Below are positions 31,080 to 42,353 of a stretch of 64,000 nt of DNA, piece by piece (the first letter of the stretch is position 1; every line of letters starts with the position of its first letter). The stretch covers positions 2,170,001-2,234,000 of the forward strand of contig JYIP02000006.1 in the NCBI GenBank assembly GCA_001051155.2. The letters are read 5' to 3'. Under the pieces are notes generated by a model that searched no databases, was not told the DNA's origin, and worked only from the letters and a program-made list of their open reading frames with translations. Both the position numbers and the translations under genes were made by a program. The DNA comes from Chrysoporthe austroafricana. Its lineage: Eukaryota > Ascomycota > Sordariomycetes > Diaporthales > Cryphonectriaceae.

Positions 31080-32193
31080 GTTCACGAACGAAACAGAATC
31101 TGAGACCTGGAAATAGACCGGCGAAGGCGTTAAATGTTTGGTGGCTGACCGGCTGCGTAGTGAAAAGCGACGAGATTATGGCGGGAAGAGCAAGGGAGGG
31201 TGTTCCGGAAGGCTATTTTAATATACCTCGGGAATCTCAAGCACAGTACGCGTGCAAAGATCGACGTTTGAAACGGTAAGGGATGCCAATATGAGGGTAT
31301 CGGGGCACGTCCCTGGCTAGTAGTGTGGGAGCCTTTCTCGGAGGAGCCTTTCGGGAGAAAGGTGGCACGATGAAGCCGCCGGCTGACGTAGTTTAAATAG
31401 CACGCTCGTGAGACATAAGAAACATGAGACTCGGATAGAAATCCTTCGTGGTTTCAATGCTGCTAGATGACATTTATAGGATCAACAAGAGTGCCTTTGC
31501 GAGGTGTCACTTGCAGCTCGTTCATATCCAAACCTAGACTGTTGTGTTGAAAACTAGAATTGAGGTCCAATTGCTGGAAGTCGCCGGCTGCAAGCTGGCC
31601 CCGATCGGACAAGGTGCGTGGTGAATTTGTGCATTTTCCTTGCGAGTCGATGGTCTAGGTATAGCCGGAAGATGAAATAGCTGCTCGGCTAGTGTCCCAA
31701 TCGAGACTGATCCGGTTCTTTGGGCAGCGAGTTTCGAAAGCAGCTGATTTGAGTTTGTTGAACCAAGTAGACCCTGAATGATCAGGCGTCGGCGATTGCT
31801 GCCTTACAGTTCTGCCCAACGAAGACGCCTTGCAGCAGACCGAAGGGTAGCCCAATTTGCAAGGAGATGCCCTGTTGAACGTGACACTGACTGCTTTTGG
31901 AGGACAAGAATTCGCCGCGATCGACAGAGCGTGTGGAGCCACTGAGGTTATATCAGTTCCCATTCCCGTCGGGTGTCGCATCTGATGGCTTGCACGTATC
32001 CTCGGCCTTGTCATCTCGCGGCCTTGTGAGGAGCCTCTTTCGGCACGTTGCATACCCCACAGGCCCTTCGTGGATCTCTACACCCTATGCCTCGCTGTGA
32101 AAGTGGACGCAGCGACAAGCGTCGGCCTGGTCGCCACGCTTGCGCATGTCGTCTCCGTGCTTGATGTGTTTCGAGAAAAGTTGAGGCCCATCA
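31080..32193. other. intergenic, 1.1 kb
   Basis: Promoter of the Pro/Lys-rich gene and 3' flank of the mannosyltransferase. A 132-codon minus-strand frame at 31655-32053 lacks any domain and is not called. Confidence 0.45.
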
Positions 32194-33635
32194 TCACGCT
32201 ATGGATTCGTTCCAGGGTCGCCAATCGGACTTTTCCATGACTTCCATGCACTTAACCAGCCCTGGTGGATCGGGTTTCCAATCAAATCTGGATCTCTCGT
32301 CCTGTTCCGGCCCAACCCACTTGGAAGTATATCCTTTGAGAGCCTTGATGTCTCTGCCTCGTTCGTCCGAGTACTCGAGGTTGACACTGGGCACAACCGC
32401 AATCTTGCCGTAGCCGGCATGCCATAAGTCCTTGCAGAAGAGCTGTGGTTCGCCTTGAAAGCACTCTCCCGGTTTGTTGCTCCGAAAGGCTACCTCTCTG
32501 TCGAGGATGGGTTTGGCTGTGAAGGCAACAGCGCCGTTCCAGCAGCTGAAGGCTTGAAAAGGCAAGTGAGCTTGATACCTATCCCTTGCATCCATGTCCT
32601 TCCAGAACAAGTTCCAGGCCTGCCTGATAATCAGCAACAATCCTTTCAGCATGCTCGAGCTCACTCACAAAATTCCAGCTCCTATCTTCAGGGATATTGA
32701 AGAACGACTCCCCGGAAATCGTTCTTGCGACCCAAACGTCATAAAAGGTCGGGGTGGCCCCAACGTAGGTCCAGTCCATCGCACATGTCATATCAGCTCT
32801 CAAAAGTGTTTTCTGGTACACAAGCTCCAGGATGTCCTCCATACAAATGGCGACATCGTTGAGAAAGATGACGGTAGTGTTCACACCGTATCGACGCGTA
32901 TCATCTAGCATTGGCTGCAGGGCCAAGTTTCTCAGCTTGGCAAGACCGTAGATCCGGCCACCCAAGTTGCCTGACTTCGCATCGGCCTTGGGGTTCACGC
33001 TGCTGGTGATGAAGAAGTACTGGACACCAAGGGCCTCAACCTCCGCCCGGATGCTGGCGAGTACTTCTGGAGTGCCATCGTCGGAGTTGCCTTCGACAAC
33101 TGATAGCGCGCAGTTCTCTGGGCCGAGAAAGCTGATTGTCTCGACAATGCTGCCCAGAAGTCGCGGTAGCAGGTCGACACATTGGGTGAGGTCGAGAGCG
33201 AAAAAGAAGCTGATGTGATCGCCCGGCTTGTCTGCAAGCGGTCTCAGGGATTCATAGCGGGCTAAGCCTGCCGGCTCGGGGCACTCGAGCCGCTGAAAGG
33301 TGTGGTCCTCTGGGTCGAAGACCGCCTGGACGTAGCGTGCCAAGGACTCCTCGTTCAACACAGTCGAATTTCCTTCTTCCAAGTTCCCGCCAACTGCCGC
33401 GCCGGGGGCTGATTCGCCTTCGATGGCACTTGAAATGAGCTGGCCTGAGCCTACGCGTTAGTCGGATGTCCGGCATCCTCGTTACCTGCCACCAACACGA
33501 CTTACTTGGCGCATGCAAGAGCATGCGCGCGGGCGCAATTTTCTCCGACAAGAAGTCGCGGTACCACAGTATCATCAAGATGATGAGCGCGGGCACCGCG
33601 ATCTGGCCACCGATCGCGATCCGTTGGCGCACCAT
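32194..33635 (-). CDS. GT69 alpha-1,3-mannosyltransferase (CMT1/CAP59 type)
   Basis: Golgi type II glycosyltransferase of the family of cryptococcal Cmt1/Cap59. Three exons: 33635-33506, 33450-32669 and 32619-32194, encoding 445 residues. One helix near the N-terminus (QIAVPALIILMILWYRDFL) is the signal anchor. Family blocks in order: VEGNSDDGTPEVL (nucleotide-sugar site region), FFITSSVNPKADAKSGNL, RIYGLAKLRNLAL, FLNDVAICMEDILELVYQ, MTCAMDWTY, FYDVWVARTISGESFF, and FSCWNGAVAFTAKP after the second intron. The first intron (33451-33505) has a CTAAC branch; the second (32620-32668, 49 bp) uses the second of two CAG acceptors to restore SWNFAWNLFWKD. The start ATG at 33635-33633 precedes the anchor. 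It probably acts in cell-wall or glycan mannosylation. Confidence 0.9.
32620..32668 (-). other. intron 2 of the GT69 gene
   Basis: 49 bp, GTGAGT donor, CTGAT branch, GCAG acceptor, phase 0; an alternative acceptor 4 bp upstream would break the frame. Confidence 0.85.
33451..33505 (-). other. intron 1 of the GT69 gene
   Basis: 55 bp, GTAAGT donor, CTAAC branch, TAG acceptor, phase 1. Confidence 0.88.
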
Positions 33636-35115
33636 CGTATACGCGATGGACACTTGCGAGTTGATCTGTTCTTGCCAGACCACCGCAGCGCATGTGATAA
33701 TAAGGCGAGCTCAGCGTTGATTGACCCATATCAACAGGGCTGCTGGGGAGATTGGGGATGACGACGTCTCTGTTTGAAGGAGACCCAACCCAGTCGGCCT
33801 GAGGTGCCGTTGGCTGCGGGTTGGCAGATTGCCGCGTTTCCGAAAATGAACCTCGTGGGTGTCGTTCCGACCGCTCGCACGTCATACACGCTCCTGGAGG
33901 CGTCCTCGCATTGGGTACTTCTAGTCAGTCAAGCGAGCCCAAGATGGCTATCACAGATGATGGCGACACCTGCAGTGGAAATGCAGTGCGGCTTGTGGTT
34001 GGTTTCTCCTCTGACTCTTCTGTGTTTCTGTGGAAGACGACGCTGCAAGTGCAGAGACCGCAAGAGGCGGTTTGTCGTTAAATCAGTGGGACTTGCACCT
34101 TAGGAGCCAGCATCACAATCGAGTCGAAGTTGGTGATTTTTCGTCCTGGGCAAAGGACAAGCCAAGTAACTCCTTCCTTGGTCTTCAATCTGTTTGACGG
34201 TTGTTTAATATATTTCTTCAGCACCTAGATCCTCGACCACCAGGTCTTTCGTGACCTCAGCATCCCAGAATTTGTGACTTAGAAAGTAGACATATAAAGG
34301 TCGAAGAAACTAGGCCGCGTCGATGTTGACGTGAATTTTCTTGGCGGCCCCTTCTCTCCCTCTCTCTCTCCTTTTGGCTCTGATCCGTATTGATAGGTAG
34401 GCTGCTAGATAGACGGTGAATGAGCTTCTCACACACTCAGTTCAAATTAGCCGCCCTTTGCTATCGTCGACATCAACTTTCTAAAATCTTATTCAAGAGA
34501 AGGATTTTCAAGACATGTATCACGAGAGATCCATCAGTACCTAACCATAGATTGGAATGTGTCGAAACATGAGATCGCATGGAATTGGCTGATGTCCCAT
34601 TTCCCACGGCTCGTTGGTTGTAGGGTCCATTACATATCTTAAAGGTTGATGCACAACCTTGGAAGGTTGGAACGTTGAGAACTCGCATTGTCTGCACTGG
34701 ATTCACCTTGTCACTACTCCCTTGCACTCTTTTTGAAATTCGAAAGAATTTCTTAGGTGCCGTCAACTTTCTTCGTCATAAACGACTTTTCCACCTCTCT
34801 GCGCTCCCGGCCTTTAAGCAGGCTGGTTATTCACTGCGCCGGGACGAACAAGAGTTGAGTCACGGTTCTTTCGAATTGTATCTCGTCTCTTCCCTCTCGC
34901 CTTCTAAAAGCATCTTAGCTGACTGTGAGACGCCTTGGGCTTACGTGTCTGAATCCGCCAACTCAGGTATTTCACCTTCAGCTTCACTTTCGCCTACAAA
35001 AGAAGTCACTCACTTTATGTGACAACCTCAAGGCAAGAGCCGCTTCCCGCCACACTACGCTTTTCGTGTCGTTCTCATCTCTCATCGGCTTCGTGTCCAT
35101 TCGAGCTCCTCGGAA
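33636..35115. other. intergenic, 1.5 kb, divergent promoters
   Basis: Lies between the ATGs of the GT69 gene (-) and the Cys-rich surface protein (+). Short CT-rich runs at about 34350-34375 and 34895-34905. No supported gene. Confidence 0.45.
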
Positions 35116-36606
35116 ATGAGGAAGTCTTCAGAAGCTACCATCATGCTTCCCGCACTTCTTTCGCTCGTTCTCTGGGTCTGCAGTTGTGCTTGCAACGATA
35201 TAACAAGACCGCCCTTGGAGCACATTGTTCCAACTGTGACGGCGGTTATCAACTGCTTCACGGCGTCGAGTCCGCAGCTTGACGAATGCTGTCCTCAGAG
35301 CTTCACCGACTGCTTCAGCGTCGGTGTATGTTTTGACGACGCGAGATGCAGCACAGGTTGTTCCGGTATTGGACAATACAGCGCATTGGAAACTGTATCA
35401 TTCACCTGGTGAGTGCTGATCATTGTGCGCCTCCGACGATGATACTGAGACTTCATGTAGCGGTGGGGAAGAGATCTGCACTTCAAGTATCTTCGCGGAC
35501 CAGGATCTGGCAGAGAGCTACCTCGTACAATGTACCAGTGCTACTCCCATTGCCGTCACAACGCCACCAAGCACCACATTCTCGATGACAGTCGTTGCTC
35601 CAGGGCCATACAGTACTCAAGATGGCGGTAGCTTAAGCGCAGAACCGGGGCCTCTGTCTTCATTGGCAGGTAAGCACATTTCGAAAGACCCATCCTCTGA
35701 CGCTGCGTTCTCGACGAGTAAAAATAAGGTACCCCAGAAGATCGATACACCACCAATGTGCTCGACAGTCTGCTGTCCAAGGAGGGTTTACTGGAAGCAT
35801 GGTTGCCGACGTGGGCCAGCATATTGTCTTCTGGACCGTCTGCAACTCTAGATCGAGAAACCTCAGCTGCTGAAAGCACACCAGACGCTGGCTCGTCAAC
35901 ATTCAGCAAGGCCACTCCCTTATCCTCTCTTGTCACGTATTTCCTTGGACTTCCCTTACTGGAAGGTACCGCAATTTTGGAAACTAGTAGCGCTAATAAC
36001 TTATCGTTGCTAGTCACCACTTTGTCCTGGGTAGAACCTTCGGCGGTCGGCCCTCCAGCCCAGGTATCTGCGATCCCAATCACCTCTCCCACGAGCGACG
36101 ACGTGCCGCTGACGACTCTGCGTACACAGCCACTCGTCAGCGATGTGACTACCACCGTCGACCCTTTTACCAGCGCGGCAGCCCCCCCTCCCCCCGTCGG
36201 AAATGTGAACACCAGCGCCTCTACGAACTCAACAACATCATCGAAAGGAGCCACCATCGGCGGCGCGGTCTCGGCACTCGTGATGCTGGCGCTCATCGCC
36301 GCCGGCTTGAGCTGCTACGCGAGACACCAGCCGGAGCGCTGGGAGCGATTGGGCTTCTGGCGCCGACGTCACAGATGCAGTGCCGCAGACCTCTACCAGC
36401 GATCTCGAGACGGGAGACCATCCACGAGCAGAATGCCAGAAAGCAGAAACCAGAGCACCAGCAGCGCCTCGAGCAGTATCACCGACGTCGAGCTCCAGCA
36501 GGCGACAGCCATCCGCTACTACCAAACCTCGCCGCGACAAATAGAGATGTCACAGTCAGGCGGAAGTGGGTGGCGGAACCGTGTGGACGAAGGTGTGGAG
36601 CTTTGA
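35116..36606 (+). CDS. Cys-rich single-pass cell-surface protein (sensor-like)
   Basis: Exons 35116-35408, 35461-35669 and 35729-36606 give 459 residues. A signal peptide (MLPALLSLVLWVCSCA after a short basic leader; an alternative ATG is 35143) is followed by about 90 residues with twelve or so cysteines, including a CC pair (DECCPQSFTDCFSVGVC). Then come a long Ser/Thr/Pro-rich stalk, one helix (GAVSALVMLALIAAGLSCYA) and a basic, Arg-rich juxtamembrane segment (FWRRRHR) with a Ser-rich cytosolic tail. The plan equals that of fungal wall-stress sensors, but the Cys pattern is not a WSC or CFEM domain that I can recognise. Intron 2 (35670-35728) has a CTGAC branch and reunites the frames. A further 48-bp in-frame stretch at 35966-36013 has intron-like ends. 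Confidence 0.68.
35409..35460 (+). other. intron 1 of the Cys-rich surface protein gene
   Basis: 52 bp, GTGAGT donor, TAG acceptor, phase 2; joins TVSFT to CGGEEICTS. Confidence 0.75.
35670..35728 (+). other. intron 2 of the Cys-rich surface protein gene
   Basis: 59 bp, GTAAGC donor, CTGAC branch, AAG acceptor, phase 1; needed to reach the frame encoding the membrane helix. Confidence 0.72.
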
Positions 36607-37621
36607 ACAGGTCACTGGGGCGGTCAAGCCTCCGGCGGGTGAGACTTTGATGGTCGGCACGAAAGCCGCTAGAAGATCTCGGCTCGAACGTGAGGTTGGG
36701 ACGTGAGGTGGCTGATTGGCTTTGATTCTCCTCCCTTCTTTCCGCGGTCTTGATAACGACATACTGCCATGATTTTGGGGCCTGCTGAACGAGTTCTATC
36801 TCACATGGTGGTGAGCGAACATAATAATAAAAAGCCAATGAAAGTTGCCCCTCAAATTTCCTGTTCCCTACAGTAAAACGACGGCTGACAGCTGCCGTCC
36901 CACCCACGTGCCAAGATCTGACGGTCCGTCCCGAGATCTGCATATCGATCTTTGGTGACCAGGGATAGCAAGGCAAGGGAGGCCTGGCACTGCTGGTCGA
37001 TGATTCCTAGCGCCAGCCAAGAGCAGGCGACGGAGTGGCGTGAGGTTTTTGGTGGGAAATACGACAGTGTTAATGACCTCATGATTAGGTAGGTATCTAA
37101 GGAGATAAACAAGACCCTGCCGTTCATGGAAGATCGTATAATTATGTTGTCTCCAGGACTAACCAGACACGAGACCATACCTCCCGCTTTGATTTACCGC
37201 CGACTTCAATTTTCATCAGGATTGTGCATCTAGATACCTTGGACTTGTGTCGAGCTCAGGGAGCACGGCGTCTGTAAAATTGTTGTCGACAGATGAGGTA
37301 ACCACTCCTGTCTACCTGTAACTCACGGACCTCTCTTAATACTACTCGACGGTTTCACCAGACTCCTATCTGGTCGGCCAAGAAGCTCCCAAGACATATA
37401 CGCCTGCTCTCTAGCAGTTTGTATGCTCATATCCGCGCTTTGAGCATCGAACCGTCCTCCTGACATCCCATAACCCAACCAACGCATTTGGCCTTATTCT
37501 CGTTTTGTTCCCAAAAATAGCACCAGCCGTTAACTGACATATCAGAATTTGGTATGCTCTCCAACTTGTCTCATTACCGTGGTGTCAGGCACCCGGGCAA
37601 TGCGATTAGGCGGATACATGC
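36607..37621. other. intergenic between convergent genes, 1.0 kb
   Basis: 3' flanks of the surface protein (+) and the TAP-type hydrolase (-). No supported gene. Confidence 0.45.
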
Positions 37622-39742
37622 CTATGCCCTGATGATGCGCCTGTAAGTGTTCCATCTATCCATATCAGTCTTCTCGTCATCGTCTTTTTTCTTCGAAAAC
37701 CCATATGTATCCGCCAGTTCCACTAGCGCCTCCCACACCCTCGCCTCATCGCCCCCGAAACGGCATCCACCCTTCCGTACGCATCCCAAGAACGCCTTCT
37801 TCTCCACTTCACACACAGTCCCTGACTCCGGAAGGTTCCCAGTCTGAAAATAATTCCTGACCACCCTCGCCGTACATAGCGACGGTACCGCATGCGAGCA
37901 GTGCCCCTCCGACTCCTGCTTCAAGACCACACTGCCAGGGAATAGCTCCCTCGACACCCTCTCCGCGTTCACCAGCGGCGTCGCTGCGTCATGTGAGTTG
38001 CCAATGAGCAGCAACGGGTGTGACGTGTTGTCCCATTCCTGCCTCTCGAACGTCACGTTGGGCCTCCAGGCTGGTATCGCGGTGATCCCTTGGCACATGA
38101 GCTTGTTACGCGACCAAGTCGGGCTCAACCAGCGGCTTTGCGAAGACAATTTTGAGATGTGGGCCTCGAAAACTTCGCGTGTGAGTGTCGAAGGCCCGCC
38201 ACCCGCGTCCATGCAGCTGACGGTCGAGAAGGCGCCGGCCCATGCGTGGTAGGGGAGGCAGCTGTACCTGTCACCTGCGCCAGCGGTGGGATCACAGCCG
38301 CGCACCGAGTCGTGAAGGACGGCCGGCTTTATAGCTGCCTGTTTGCCCTTTGCTATGCCGACAATCCGGGGATGTGTCGTATTGCCGAGCTCAATGGCAC
38401 GCAGAAGATCCCAGAACTGCTCGGCTAGCGCAAAGGGGAAGTACAGCGCGCCCAGGAGTCTCAAATGAACATCTCCGTAGGACACTACTTCAGGGCCCAT
38501 ACTGTCCGGCAGCCCAACCGGGATGGGGTCCGTCTTCAACAACTTCATGATCGAAGTGAAGCGGGCTTCGATGGCCTCAGGAGATACGTCGTACAGCGGG
38601 CATTCTGCTGGCCCAGCCTGAAAGCAGTGCTCACTCTGCTTCGAGACGATCTTGTCCGAGTCTAACAGCGAGTGCTCGAAGAGCCCCGCATAGTGGTCGG
38701 CAGGATCCATATTACCGTCGAGAACCATGCGGTGAACCCTATCTGGGTGAATTGCTGCGAAGGTCGACCCGATAGTCGTCCCGTAGCTCAGTCCCAAGAA
38801 CTAGATCATCTCAGCGCCATAGCGATAAGCTGTGCGCTGACAGACCGAGACCCTGGTAGTGTCGCTGAGCTCCCCGGAGGCTTCTAGCAGCCTCTCAGCC
38901 TCCTTCGCCCTCCACACGCCCTCCTGTTCGATTATTTCGACCATGTCCTGCACGATTTGGGCTGTGTTCATATGGGGCAGGATGGCGTCCTCACCCTTGT
39001 CAGCAGAGCATCTAGCTCCCAAGGCACTCGCCCGAGCCAACTCGAGTCCGACGACGCTCTCGCTGTCCCACAATAGCCCGATGTCAAGGAATCGAAGTAG
39101 CCATGCCTGCTGGTTGAACTCGTCCGGAAAGCAGTGCAAAGCAGGCGTTGTGTTGTTTATTCCACGAGGATCAAACGAGAGGATGTCATAGTATTTGGCA
39201 GCATCCTGCTCATGGTCAACATTCGGACCTGGCAGTGTTGGGCTGTCCAGGATAGTCTGCAAATGTTTGCCATCGGACAGCACCTCGAAGACACCCGACT
39301 CTCCCGGGCCTCCAGGGTTGGTGACTATGGGTCCGCCATAACGGGGGTCAGCCACTGATACCTTCGCCGGAAGCTTGATGAGAGCAATGGCAGCTCGTGG
39401 GCCGTTATCACGCTCTTCGGCAGAGGCATTCCAGTTTAGCGACACGGAAAGTCGCGCGCATTGGTATTCACCGAAGCAGGGCTTGTATTCAAGAGCTCTA
39501 CTTGGCGTGATATCACTCCAGCGGAAATCCCCATGGATTACTGGCTGTTTAGGTAGGCTTGTTGGGACGGCCTGCCATTTTGTGAGGAAGCTCGTGGAGG
39601 CAGAAGGGCTGGTGGTTGAAACGAGCAGCCAGAGAGCCAGGCAGAGTAATGGGGTTAAGAGTACTGTGTGTCGCTGAAAAGTTGAGGCTCTGTGATCGAT
39701 ACTGGCATGTCGATGTTGGGAAGTCTCCCTTGAAAGTTTCAT
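37622..39742 (-). pseudogene. TAP-type alpha/beta-hydrolase peptidase with an in-frame TAG
   Basis: One reading frame of 707 codons from ATG 39742-39740 to the stop at 37624-37622, interrupted by a single TAG at 38803-38801. Both halves are in the same frame. The family is the secreted serine aminopeptidase/TAP group: signal anchor (TVLLTPLLCLALWLLVS), oxyanion block TNPGGPGESG, SFDPRGINNTTP, nucleophile elbow GLSYGTT, and the TAP C-terminal domain with the catalytic Asp (IGNSHDAATP) and His (ESEGHCSHAVP). The TAG sits five codons before the nucleophile serine, at a position where relatives have Gln or Tyr (alignment from memory of the family), so CAG-to-TAG is the simplest change. Alternatives are a 51-bp intron ending at that TAG (weak GTCTCG donor), readthrough or a base-calling error. 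All other catalytic features are intact, so decay is recent if real. Confidence 0.72.
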
Positions 39743-40486
39743 ATCGACAATCTGACCGAGCGCTCAGGAAACTTCTAAGTGTTCAAGTGACGATTGTTGA
39801 GAGAGACGGCTCTCCGCCTGAATGGATGTGCCCCATAGCGAATCGAGCTTAGTCAGCACCGTGGCACCACCGAATATATCCGTACGTGTACGAACTGTTT
39901 CCAGTACAATACCTCGGTAAGTGTGATATCATACATATATAGATTATCTGCACACCCTTTTGTTCCAGAACTAAACTACTCATTACAACCAAAGTGTGTA
40001 TGGTCTGTCGTCTTCTTTAGACCTGAGGCCGCACTTGCTGTGAGTGATTATAGGCAACAATTTTCTCATCATATTTGGCCTATGCCTATTAATCCGATTT
40101 GCGAGCGCATTCGACCAGATTCGGCGCCAGGAGTTGTCCCAGTTCCTCTTCATAGGGGCGTTCATTTCTCTGGTTTAGTGGGGGCTCTTCGACCAACGCA
40201 GTCGCGGTCAAGCCGTGGCCTGGCGTACAATTTTTTTCATGAGCTATATAGGGCTGGGCGGAGATGCTTTTTGGGGAACAATGAGTTTAGTTATGCAATT
40301 CCTGGTTCCGAAGTCAATGAAGCGGAAGCTCTGGGAAGCGGTCCCTCTGGACTTTTTTTACGGAATTCGAGATAGTGAGCATATGCAGACCTCGAGGTAG
40401 CTTTGAGTCAAATCGACTGGGAAATTCCCCAGAGCTACCCTAATATCCGCCTTTTCTTAGTAGCTACTGAAACTGTCCGGGAATTC
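39743..40486. other. intergenic, 0.74 kb
   Basis: Promoter of the TAP-type gene and 3' flank of the aldehyde dehydrogenase gene. No supported gene. Confidence 0.45.
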
Positions 40487-42353
40487 TTACGCCCTGAATG
40501 TCCAGAAACCCTGTGGGTTACACCAGCCCTTCAGACCAACCACGCCCCACTCCATCCCAATACCACTGGCTTTGTGTCCACCAAAAGGCATGTTTGGCGC
40601 AACCTGAAAATGGGAATTAATCCAGACGCTACCAGCCTCAAGACAATTGGCAATATCTGTAGCTTTCTCAATATTGCTACCCCAAACTGAGGCACCAAGC
40701 CCTGCATTGATAGCATTGACACGACTGATAACATCTTCCCCGTTTGTCCAGCGCATAAGTGGAAGGATAGGTCCGAACGGTTCCTCTACTACAATGCGCG
40801 AGTTATCATTAGGATTGTCGATTAGCGTCGGCGGGAGCAACAGGCCCTTGGCCTTAATGCCGGCCTTCTCCTTGAGGCCCCCAAGAGCGATAGTCCACTT
40901 TTGGGCCTCTGCCTCCTCAAAGAATTCCTTGACCTTGTCGTATTGCATAGCGTTCTGTTGAAACTTTCCTTAGTATTATGCTATGGATATTTGGATGGAA
41001 TCAAAGCAACGGAGCCTTGCTAGCCCGAATACCAAGCCGCAAGGGCCCATCCGAGCCTGGATGACGACGTACCTGGATCGGGCCGATCACCGTATTTGGA
41101 TCTGAGGCCGCACCATATGGCATATTATCGCGGACGAAAGCAACCATAGCGGCGAGGAACGCATCGTAGATCTTATCGTGCACATAGACGCGTTTGATAT
41201 TCATGCAAATCTGGCCTGAACTGAGGAAGGCCAGGGTAGAGACCTGACGAAAACGCATCAACCATGGTACAGCAGGAGGACAAGTTTGAAACTCACCGCT
41301 GGCACAACCTTAGCAAGATCGGCATCCTCGCAAATAACAGCTGCATCGTTTCCTCCCAGCTCCAGCGTAACCCTCTTCAGCGTACGGCCACAGATTTCGG
41401 CGACTTTCCTACCCGTTGGGATACTGCCCGTAAAGCTAATTTTGGAAATATCCGGATGCTCCGTTAATAGCGGACCAAGACTCTCATCGCCACTTAGTAC
41501 TTGTATAACACCAGGCGGGAAGATCCTGGCCGCAAGCTCGCCCATCCTGAGAAGACCATATGGGGCGTACGGGCTTGGCTTCACGATAATGCTTGAATAT
41601 TTTCTAGTCAGCAATTTTCAAGTCACATGTTTATAAAATGGCGAGATAGTGTCTTAGGGACCATGCGCCCTCTTGGACAACTCTATCAGGCAAGATATAT
41701 GATAGAGCAGTTCTCAGCATGAGAGTTACTCACGTATTGCCCGCCAATACTGCCGAGCCGACTTTACTCATACCCAGTAACAACGGCCAATTCCACGGAA
41801 TGATAGCGGCGGCGACACCAAGAGGTCTGTACCTGACTACAGCCGTCTTTTCCGGTATATCCTCGGCGATTTCGTCCGGAATTCGCAACCTTGCCGTATC
41901 GCGCAAGTGCGAAAGGAGCAGGACCATCTCGAAATTGGCTGTTTGAAAGGCCTTGCCCGTCTCGGTAACGTTAAGATCACGAACATCGTCATGAATAGCC
42001 TCAATCGCATCAGCCAGCTTAAGCAGATATGATCCACGCTCGTCCCAAGAAAGGAACCGCCACGCAGTAAAAGCAACCTTGGCGGCCGCTACGGCGCGGT
42101 CGACCTCGGCCTTGCCAGACATGGGGAACTCGGGCAGGGCCTCTTCCGTGGAGGGATCCACGCCGTGACGTGTTTGCGCCGTGGAACTGAGCTCATTGTT
42201 GATCACATTGTAGTACGGTGCCTGCACACTTGTCAATGTTTCGATTGGTCCAGGGAGCACGTCGACTTTTGCCAGGTCTAATGCTGAATCGGAAACTATC
42301 GTCATCCTGTGGAGTAAAGTGTCACATACCGTGAAGTCAATCTTGTAAGCCAT
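40487..42353 (-). CDS. NAD(P)-dependent aldehyde dehydrogenase
   Basis: Oxidises an aldehyde to its acid with NAD(P). Five exons: 42353-42330, 42221-41734, 41591-41297, 41243-41073 and 40954-40487; 481 residues, normal for the family. Recognisable blocks: AAIIPWNWPLLLGMSKVGSA, KISFTGSIPTGRKV (cofactor site), general base Glu248 in VTLELGGND, catalytic Cys282 in SSGQICMN, and EEPFGPILPL plus PFGGHKASGIGMEWG near the end. Introns are 108, 142, 53 and 118 bp, with GTATGT, GTGAGT, GTGAGT and GTACGT donors. The first intron is a multiple of three and open in frame; retention would add 36 residues. The sequence resembles the fungal group of short ALDHs starting MAYKIDF. Substrate is not predictable. 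It is unlike betaine or ALDH-I types with long N-termini. Confidence 0.92.
40955..41072 (-). other. intron 4 of the aldehyde dehydrogenase gene
   Basis: 118 bp, GTACGT donor, ACTAAG branch, CAG acceptor, phase 0; joins GPIQ to NAMQYDK. Confidence 0.88.
41244..41296 (-). other. intron 3 of the aldehyde dehydrogenase gene
   Basis: 53 bp, GTGAGT donor, CAG acceptor, phase 0; joins KVVPA to VSTLAFLSSG. Confidence 0.88.
41592..41733 (-). other. intron 2 of the aldehyde dehydrogenase gene
   Basis: 142 bp, GTGAGT donor, CTGAC branch, AAG acceptor; joins AGNT to IIVKPSP. Confidence 0.88.
42222..42329 (-). other. in-frame intron 1 of the aldehyde dehydrogenase gene
   Basis: 108 bp, GTATGT donor, CAG acceptor, phase 0, no stop in frame. 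Family N-termini lack this segment, which supports splicing. Confidence 0.8.

Noticed and set aside
30150..31085. Unspliced 311-codon frame as the main product of the Pro/Lys-rich gene
   Set aside because: Its first codon is GTG, it reads through an intron with GTCAGT, CTAAC and CAG, and its C-terminal half is less protein-like than the spliced alternative.
31655..32053. 132-codon minus-strand frame upstream of the GT69 3' end
   Set aside because: Low-complexity, no motif, no conserved flanks.
38801..38803. Programmed TAG readthrough as the default explanation for the TAP hydrolase stop
   Set aside because: The following bases (TTC) do not match the known efficient CTA-type readthrough context; kept only as an alternative to a nonsense mutation.
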